Of a stretch of 64,000 nucleotides of DNA, positions 59,132 through 64,000 are shown one piece after another (position 1 is the stretch's first letter; each line of letters opens with the position of its first letter). This stretch comes from JANMZO01 sp031383405 (GTDB lineage Bacteria; Actinomycetota; Acidimicrobiia; Acidimicrobiales; JANYDT01). Below the pieces are notes generated by a model. It was not told the DNA's origin, did not search any database, and worked only from the letters and a program-made list of their open reading frames with translations. The stretch is taken from the NCBI GenBank assembly GCA_031383405.1, contig JANMZO010000036.1, positions 47,597 through 111,596 on the forward strand. Reading direction: 5' to 3'. The translations under genes and the position numbers were made by a program.

Positions 59132-59488
59132 ATGACCGGGCTCGAATATCGGTTGGGCCTCTGGCACAACGGGGTCCGACTCTGCGATGCCGAGGTTGCC
59201 GAAACCCACTCGCAGCGCCGGGTCGGACTTCTCGGTCGAACGGGTGTTGTCGGTGTCTTCGTCCTTGAACCTTGTCGGAGCGTGCATTCGTTCCGGATGA
59301 AGTTCGCTCTCGACGTGGCCGGGTGCTCCCGGACGCGAGATGGTTCACTGCTCGTGAGGTGGGTCAAGCGGCTGCCACGGAACCGCCTGTTTCTCCCCAG
59401 CCTCGAGGCGAACGTCATGGTCGAAGCCGCAACGGGCACGTTCACCGGCTACGGCATCAAACGGGCCGATCAATTGGAGCTCAGGTGA
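59132..59488 (+). CDS. DUF192 family protein
   Basis: 118 residues. The family pattern is present in divergent form: RRVGLLGRTG, FVLEPCRSVHSFRMKFALDVAG (normally fWMknt..pLDi), RLPRNRLFLPSLEANVMVEAATGT. DUF192 proteins are usually exported; here there is no signal peptide. Function unknown. The ATG at 59132 was chosen because the upstream extension overlaps ychF. The stop overlaps the rsmI start (GTGA). Confidence 0.8.
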   Translation: MTGLEYRLGLWHNGVRLCDAEVAETHSQRRVGLLGRTGVVGVFVLEPCRSVHSFRMKFALDVAGCSRTRDGSLLVRWVKRLPRNRLFLPSLEANVMVEAATGTFTGYGIKRADQLELR

Positions 59489-60459
59489 GCGACGCCCGAA
59501 CCGGCGATCGCGTCGGAGAACGCGTCGACGCCCGAAGCGGCGAACGCCTCGGCGAACTTATCCTCGTTGCGACGCCGATCGGGAATCTCGGCGATGTTTC
59601 GCCGCGGGTCGTCGCGGCGTTGCAGGACTGCGACGCGATCGCCTGCGAAGACACGCGGCATTCACGAAAACTGCTCAGTGCCCTTAACATAAGTGGCAAA
59701 CGTCTTTTGGCCGTTCATGAGCACAACGAGGTTGCGGCCGCCGATGGACTCATTGCGCTCATGCAGCAGGGACAGAAGATCGCGTTGGTTACCGATGCTG
59801 GGACTCCGGCGATTTCGGATCCGGGCCAACGTATCGTTTCTGCTGTCGCATCAGCTGGGTTCTCAATCACCTGTATACCCGGCGCATCCGCTGTCATTGT
59901 GGCGTTGGCGATAAGTGGACTCCCGACCGAGCGCTTCGTGTTCGAGGGATTTCTGCCGCGCCATGGGCGGGAACGCACAGAGCGGCTTGCAGAACTGGCC
60001 TCGGAACCCCGGACAATGGTGATCTACGAGGCACCCCAGCGGATCGTGAAGACGCTCGACGATCTCGCGTCGGCGTTCGGAGCCGACCGGCCCGTCAGCG
60101 TAAGTCGGGAGCTGACGAAGAAGTTCGAGACAACCTGGCGGGGCACGCTGAGCGCTGCAGTGGTCGAACTCGGTGCCTCGGAGGTTCGCGGTGAGTTCGT
60201 CGTTGTGGTGGGCGGTCGACAGGCATCCAACGTCGACGGACAGGAGCCGGCCGTCGACGTTGCGGGTATTCGTGAACGTATTGAAGCCCTGAAGGCGCAG
60301 GGTATTCGAACCCGCGATGCGGTCGACGCGGTTGCGGACGAGACGGGCGTAAAGCGTCGCCACGTCTATGCGATTGCCACCGGGAGCGAATCGAGCACGG
60401 TCCTCAGCGGAGAGCAGCACCGGGGTCTGCCGACAGCCCGAGAAGTCCCGCCGCGTTAA
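59485..60459 (+). CDS. rsmI: 16S rRNA (cytidine(1402)-2'-O)-methyltransferase
   Basis: 324 residues from the GTG that overlaps the DUF192 stop. Tetrapyrrole-methylase fold: LILVATPIGNLGDVSPR, CEDTRHSRKLL, LVTDAGTPAISDPG and CIPGASAVIVALAISGL. It methylates C1402 in the ribosomal P-site with RsmH. The N-terminus is extended by about 20 residues with a repeated Gly-Glu/Asp-Arg pattern. Its 3' end overlaps the convergent DUF4910 gene by 56 bp. Confidence 0.95.
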   Translation: MSDARTGDRVGERVDARSGERLGELILVATPIGNLGDVSPRVVAALQDCDAIACEDTRHSRKLLSALNISGKRLLAVHEHNEVAAADGLIALMQQGQKIALVTDAGTPAISDPGQRIVSAVASAGFSITCIPGASAVIVALAISGLPTERFVFEGFLPRHGRERTERLAELASEPRTMVIYEAPQRIVKTLDDLASAFGADRPVSVSRELTKKFETTWRGTLSAAVVELGASEVRGEFVVVVGGRQASNVDGQEPAVDVAGIRERIEALKAQGIRTRDAVDAVADETGVKRRHVYAIATGSESSTVLSGEQHRGLPTAREVPPR

Positions 60460-61723
60460 GTCGGTCGGCCGCCGCGGCCAGTGTCACCATGTCGATTCCT
60501 GAGCGTGTGCTGATTGCTTCCACATCGTTGGTTCCATCGGATAGACTCAGCATCCACAGGACCGCCATCTCGGCTGATCGTCGGTCCACCGCGCCGCCAA
60601 CATCCCGGTACAGGTCGCGTCTGCCCAGTTGCGGCTCCCCGTACGGCTCCAAGTTGACGTAGGTCAGGTTTGCATCGATGCCATCGACGATGCTTGACAG
60701 AATGCGGAGTGACTCGCCCATCGAAGCGTCGTGCACGAACGAGAGGTCGTCGGCTGACGTGTGGTACTCGGGATACTCCCCGTGGACCTGCCGTCCGAAT
60801 CGGCCGACCGCCAAGTCGAATCCGGGTGAGCAGAACTGGCGCTCATCGTACCCGTAGGGGTAGAACTCCATGACCCGGTGCTCGCCGCGGCTCGCCAAGA
60901 TGTTCCGGGCCACGCGGTCGATCGGCGTGTGATTGGCCCGAGGCCGCTTCCAGCACGGATCACCCAGGTCTCCGACGCCGGTCACGACCATGCCGCCCGT
61001 GATGTGCTCGACCTCGGCGCGGTGCGTCGCCAGCCAGGTGATGGATCCGATAGTCCCCGGGATGAAGAGAAAACGGAACGTCAGGCGCCTGGGTGAAGCG
61101 GCAACGAGTTTGGCCAACTCGCACACCACCGCGATGCCGCTGAGATTGTCGTTGGCCATGGACGGGTGGCAAATGTGCGTGGTGATCAGAATCTCGTCGC
61201 CCGTCGAGCCGGGTACGACCAGCTCTCCATAGGTCAGCGATCCCTGGGTGAAGTCACTGTCAATGAACACCTCGTACCGACCATTGTCGACGAGGGTTTC
61301 GAGGAGATCGTGACGGAGACAGAACCCCCAGTTGCGCCGGTAGTACGACGTCACATACGGAACCGATGTCGGGCGATCAGGCAGGGAGTGAAGATGTTCT
61401 TTCAACTCCGGGAGTGACATCCTGGCCCGGATCGGCTCGCTGTAGCTCATGAGGTGCAGCGAGCTGTCGGTCAGATCGACGAGCGTATTGCCCGACGGGT
61501 CCTTGATCCACGCGGACCGAACGTTCCATTCCTCCGGGACGGTCCAGTCGAGTACCGGCGTACCTGTCGGCACCTCGTACACGGAGACCGGAATTTCTGC
61601 CTGGATCCGTCGGAGGGTCTGCCGGACGCCTTCGCCGGTGATACTTCGGCACAACGGAAACAGGTCGGTCATGAGGGACCGCATCGAGGCGGTCTGAGCG
61701 GGCTCGCCGATCGGTTGATTCAC
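60404..61723 (-). CDS. DUF4910 (aminopeptidase-like) protein
   Basis: 439 residues. A PA-like N-terminal portion (VPEEWNVRSAWIKDPSGNTLVD) is inserted before an M28-type metallopeptidase core: THICHPSMANDNLSGIAVV supplies His and Asp metal ligands, and EYHTSADDLSFV a late His. Families of this kind occur in polysaccharide or natural-product loci, and the actual reaction is unknown. The start overlaps the methyltransferase stop by 4 nt (ATGA), so the two work together. Confidence 0.8.
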   Translation of the reverse strand: MNQPIGEPAQTASMRSLMTDLFPLCRSITGEGVRQTLRRIQAEIPVSVYEVPTGTPVLDWTVPEEWNVRSAWIKDPSGNTLVDLTDSSLHLMSYSEPIRARMSLPELKEHLHSLPDRPTSVPYVTSYYRRNWGFCLRHDLLETLVDNGRYEVFIDSDFTQGSLTYGELVVPGSTGDEILITTHICHPSMANDNLSGIAVVCELAKLVAASPRRLTFRFLFIPGTIGSITWLATHRAEVEHITGGMVVTGVGDLGDPCWKRPRANHTPIDRVARNILASRGEHRVMEFYPYGYDERQFCSPGFDLAVGRFGRQVHGEYPEYHTSADDLSFVHDASMGESLRILSSIVDGIDANLTYVNLEPYGEPQLGRRDLYRDVGGAVDRRSAEMAVLWMLSLSDGTNDVEAISTRSGIDMVTLAAAADRLNAAGLLGLSADPGAALR

Positions 61724-62976
61724 AGCACTTCAGGGTACGGAATGGGAATGATGAACTTCCCGCCCGTATTCGTGAACGACTCAAGTTCCGCCATTATTTC
61801 GTCCTTGAAGTTCCAGGCGAGAAGGAGCAGATAGTCGGGGGGGTTCGCGTCAAGCACAGTCGGGGCGAAAATCGGGAGGTGGATGCCCGGCATGAGCATG
61901 TTCTGCTTGTGCCAGTTGCGATCCACGACATAGGTCACAAGGTCAGCACCGATTCCGATCGAATTGAGCAGGGTGGCGCCTTTTGCGGCCGCCCCATACG
62001 CGGCGACGCTCTTGCCCTGCCGGTTGAGTTCGGTGAGTAGCGCCTTGAGGGCCACGCTGGTCTTTTGGACGGCTTGGGCGAACTGCCGATAGAAGTCGAA
62101 GGAGTGCATCCCGAGATTGTGTTCCTCAGCCAGGTAGCTGAGGGCGCGACCCGAAGGGGTTTCCTGTTTCCCGATATGCCAGCGCAAGGTTCCGCCGTGG
62201 AGGTTGGGGAAGAACTCAACGTCATTAAGGTACAAACCATGACGGCGCATCAACGAGTTGACCGCAGTGCAGGAGAAGTAGCTGAAATGTTCGTGGTAGA
62301 CGCCGTCGAATTCGATGTTGCTGATGAGCTCACGAACGTACGGGTTTTCTATAGTTATGAGGCCGTCATCGGCCAGAAGGATCGAGATACCCTCTACAAA
62401 TCCGTTGAGGTCGGGTACGTGGGCCATCACGTTGTTTGCAATGATCACGTCTGCGATGTGTCCATCGTTTCGCAGTTTCGTGGCTAGGTGCGCAGTGAAG
62501 AATTCGACGAGCGTGGGGACCCCGATCTTTTCGGCTTCGGCGGCGGGACCGGGTGACGGGTCAATTCCGAGCACACGAACGCCGGCGTCGACGAAGTGTT
62601 TCAGCAGGTAGCCGTCATTGCTCGCCAACTCCACGACCAGACTCGTTGCGTCGAGTCCGCGGGTGTGCAGCAAGTCGTCTGTGTGTTCCTTCGCGTGGAC
62701 ACACAACTGGCTTGAGAACGACGAGTAGTACGGGTAATTCTCATCGAAGATCGCCGTGGCCGGTAACTCGAACGCCAACTGCACGAGCGAGCAGTTTTCG
62801 CAGAAGGCCAGTGCCAGCGGATAGGAGTTCTCGGCTGAGAGGTCGGCGGTCGGAGCCAAGAGCGCGTTGGCAATCGGCGTGGACCCGAGATCGAGAAAGA
62901 TCTGAAGACCGTCGCGCTCACAGCAGCGGCACCGCTCAACGCTGGTGGCTTCAATCTTTGACGTCTTTTCGATCAT
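61720..62976 (-). CDS. class I SAM-dependent C-methyltransferase (NDP-sugar type)
   Basis: 418 residues with three parts: an N-terminal zinc-binding domain (CRCCERDGLQ...CENCSLVQL, four Cys), a SAM-binding Rossmann domain (VVELASNDGYLLKHF, VLGIDPSPG), and a C-terminal domain with AAYGAAAKGATLLN. This is the TylC3/Methyltransf_13-14 architecture, known for C-methylation of NDP-4-keto sugars. GGAAGGGG precedes the ATG. It forms a two-gene operon with the DUF4910 gene. Confidence 0.9.
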   Translation of the reverse strand: MIEKTSKIEATSVERCRCCERDGLQIFLDLGSTPIANALLAPTADLSAENSYPLALAFCENCSLVQLAFELPATAIFDENYPYYSSFSSQLCVHAKEHTDDLLHTRGLDATSLVVELASNDGYLLKHFVDAGVRVLGIDPSPGPAAEAEKIGVPTLVEFFTAHLATKLRNDGHIADVIIANNVMAHVPDLNGFVEGISILLADDGLITIENPYVRELISNIEFDGVYHEHFSYFSCTAVNSLMRRHGLYLNDVEFFPNLHGGTLRWHIGKQETPSGRALSYLAEEHNLGMHSFDFYRQFAQAVQKTSVALKALLTELNRQGKSVAAYGAAAKGATLLNSIGIGADLVTYVVDRNWHKQNMLMPGIHLPIFAPTVLDANPPDYLLLLAWNFKDEIMAELESFTNTGGKFIIPIPYPEVL

Positions 62977-63356
62977 TTTGTGACGACCCCTTCCGGCCGG
63001 TATCGATACTTCGTTCAGCGTTGCATTCAGGGTTGAATGACACTTCGTTGACTGACACTCCGCTGATTGACTCTCCGTCGAATAACACTACTGAGAGCGT
63101 TGTTCGAGTACAAGAGAGTTGCGGTGAATTGAGAAATTAGGCCCACGCTTTTCAAAACCGATGGACGAACAGCGACGAGTGCGTTTGCATTCTCCGTTCT
63201 ACCGGGAATTGTCTGAAAATGCGGCCCCTCGCAGCACGTGGACCTGTACGTCCGCGATGAGTCAAGGATACTGTCGTCAAATTTAGGGCGGGATTGAAGA
63301 AGAAAACTGACAATTAGCGGATACTTAGCGCGAAGTAATCCGGAATGCCGGCTCGA
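62977..63356. other. gene-free interval between AbrB-like and methyltransferase genes
   Basis: 380 bp, more AT-rich than its surroundings. It contains a 15-bp tandem repeat and little else that I can recognise. The methyltransferase promoter should be here. Confidence 0.5.
63038..63097. repeat. degenerate 15-bp tandem repeat
   Basis: Units at 63038-63052, 63053-63067, 63068-63082 and a weaker one to 63097, of the form tgacact(t/c)cg(t/c)tga(c/t). Confidence 0.7.
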
Positions 63357-63632
63357 CTAACTCTCACGCAGTGTGGTGACACACCCTTGGCAAACGAGGT
63401 GGTTCTTAAAGAGCCCAAGATCATCCTGGGACCCGCAGAATACGCAGGCTTGCTGCACCTTTCGCACCAGAATCCCGTCCCCCGAGAGCGTCATGTCGAG
63501 AAGGTCGCCGACCTCGATTCCGAAGATCCTGCGGTACTCCTTCGGGATAACGAGCCTTCCGAGTTCGTCGATTCTCCGCACGATGCCCCGGACGGATGGG
63601 TTGGCGTATTGATCGTCGGGAACGCGGGCCAT
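63357..63632 (-). CDS. AbrB/SpoVT-like DNA-binding protein with zinc-ribbon tail
   Basis: 91 residues. The swapped-hairpin AbrB domain is RGIVRRIDELGRLVIPKEYRRIFGI split, followed by GDLLDMTLSGDGILVRKV. The C-terminal tail has two Cys pairs (CVFCG and CQGC), suggesting a small zinc ribbon. It may be a transition-state type global regulator. Start ATG at 63630-63632, 21 bp from the divergent tatD start. Confidence 0.85.
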   Translation of the reverse strand: MARVPDDQYANPSVRGIVRRIDELGRLVIPKEYRRIFGIEVGDLLDMTLSGDGILVRKVQQACVFCGSQDDLGLFKNHLVCQGCVTTLRES

Positions 63633-63639
63633 GGACCCC

Positions 63640-63646
63640 TAACCTA
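63640..63646. promoter_or_regulatory. overlapping divergent -10 hexamers (TAACCT / TAGGTT)
   Basis: TAACCT on plus (63640-63645), 8 nt before the tatD ATG, and TAGGTT on minus (63646-63641), 8 nt before the abrB-like ATG, share five base pairs. Confidence 0.55.
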
Positions 63647-63653
63647 GACACCG

Positions 63654-64000
63654 ATGAGGACCGACGCCGATACAGCAGGCCGACAGGCTGATCGCATGAT
63701 GAGCTCCCCGCTACGTTGGTTCGATTCCCACTGCCACATTCATGATCCGAGGGTCGATCCGGCCCAGGCCGTTTCGGCGGCGGCGGCCGCGACGGTGCTG
63801 CGGATGGTTACGGTCGGTTGCGACGAGCCGACGACGAGGGCGGCAATCGAGACGGCGCTTGCCTACGACAACGTATGGGCCACCGTCGGGTTGCATCCAC
63901 ACGAGGCGACCGTAGGTCTTGACTGGATCGGGGATCTTCTGACCGATGCCGAAGCGAACAGGGTCGTAGGTGTCGGGGAGTGCGGTCTCGATTACTTCTA
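63654..64000 (+). CDS. tatD: TatD-family metal-dependent DNase, N-terminal part (runs off the window)
   Basis: The frame is open from the ATG at 63654 to the window end (115 residues). The metal-binding HCH motif is in RWFDSHCHIHDPR, then VTVGCDEP, ATVGLHPHEA and VVGVGECGLDYF, all TatD hallmarks. It is a 3'-5' exonuclease/hydrolase in DNA repair or degradation. Alternative ATGs occur at 63696 and 63699, but the first has the -10. The C-terminal part is outside the window. Confidence 0.93.
   Translation, partial: MRTDADTAGRQADRMMSSPLRWFDSHCHIHDPRVDPAQAVSAAAAATVLRMVTVGCDEPTTRAAIETALAYDNVWATVGLHPHEATVGLDWIGDLLTDAEANRVVGVGECGLDYF

Noticed and set aside
57382..59445. A 687-codon minus-strand frame opposite the kinase-like gene and ychF
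   Set aside because: YchF on the plus strand is unambiguous over most of this span; the reverse frame is a shadow of high-GC codon bias with no recognisable domain.

Overview
The window is a 64-kb piece of a high-GC bacterial chromosome, most likely an actinobacterium of the Acidimicrobiia type (inference). Support: the rpiB-wecA-atp neighbourhood, a DtxR/IdeR-type regulator, an RskA-like anti-sigma factor, an SCO6745-family protein, a 28-residue protein resembling the actinobacterial ribosomal protein bL37, and about twenty genes with a TANNNT -10 hexamer only 5-10 nt before the start codon, as in leaderless actinobacterial transcripts. I found no tRNA, rRNA, CRISPR array, insertion sequence or prophage.

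Layout. 1-4.9 kb (minus): carotenoid genes crtE-crtI-crtB, then dxs, cut by the window edge. 5-13.7 kb: a homocysteine methyltransferase/MTHFR fusion, an SDR, a PAP2-type membrane protein, the tldD-pmbA pair, 5-formyl-THF cyclo-ligase and a trans-sulfuration PLP enzyme; three of these are one-carbon/methionine functions. 14-18 kb: a GDT1-type cation transporter, a cNMP-binding protein, an SCO6745-family protein and a divergent gene with a MerR-type promoter. 17.8-31.6 kb: rpiB, wecA and the complete ATP synthase operon (atpZ, atpI, atpBEFHAGDC, with a good terminator). About 4.6 kb of accessory genes (DUF1023 hydrolase, Baeyer-Villiger-type monooxygenase, broken hydrolase remnant) separates wecA from atpZ. 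31.8-38.5 kb: anti-sigma/sigma pair, J-domain protein, small hydrolase, MFS transporter, meaB with no canonical start codon, an enoyl-CoA hydratase and thiol peroxidase. 38.6-45.9 kb: glycogen/galactose metabolism (glgP, glgB, galT) around a Thr-rich membrane-anchored repeat protein, with two LacI-type operator candidates. 46.3-54 kb: cysteine desulfurase-mnmA-DUF3817 (tRNA thiolation), a DMF-amidohydrolase-like protein between two large hairpins, exonuclease III, an ABC-F protein and a DtxR-family regulator. 54-64 kb: yqeC, enoyl-CoA hydratase, VOC protein, bL37, a kinase-like protein, ychF, DUF192, rsmI, a DUF4910-methyltransferase pair, an AbrB-like regulator and tatD, cut by the window edge.

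The most notable features are regulatory. They include tandemly duplicated -10/start modules, a near-symmetric bidirectional -10, an apparent AUU start placed exactly where the leaderless rule predicts, a MerR-type 19-bp-spacer promoter, and many 15-47 bp intergenic tandem repeats, two of which begin at the stop codon of the gene before them.
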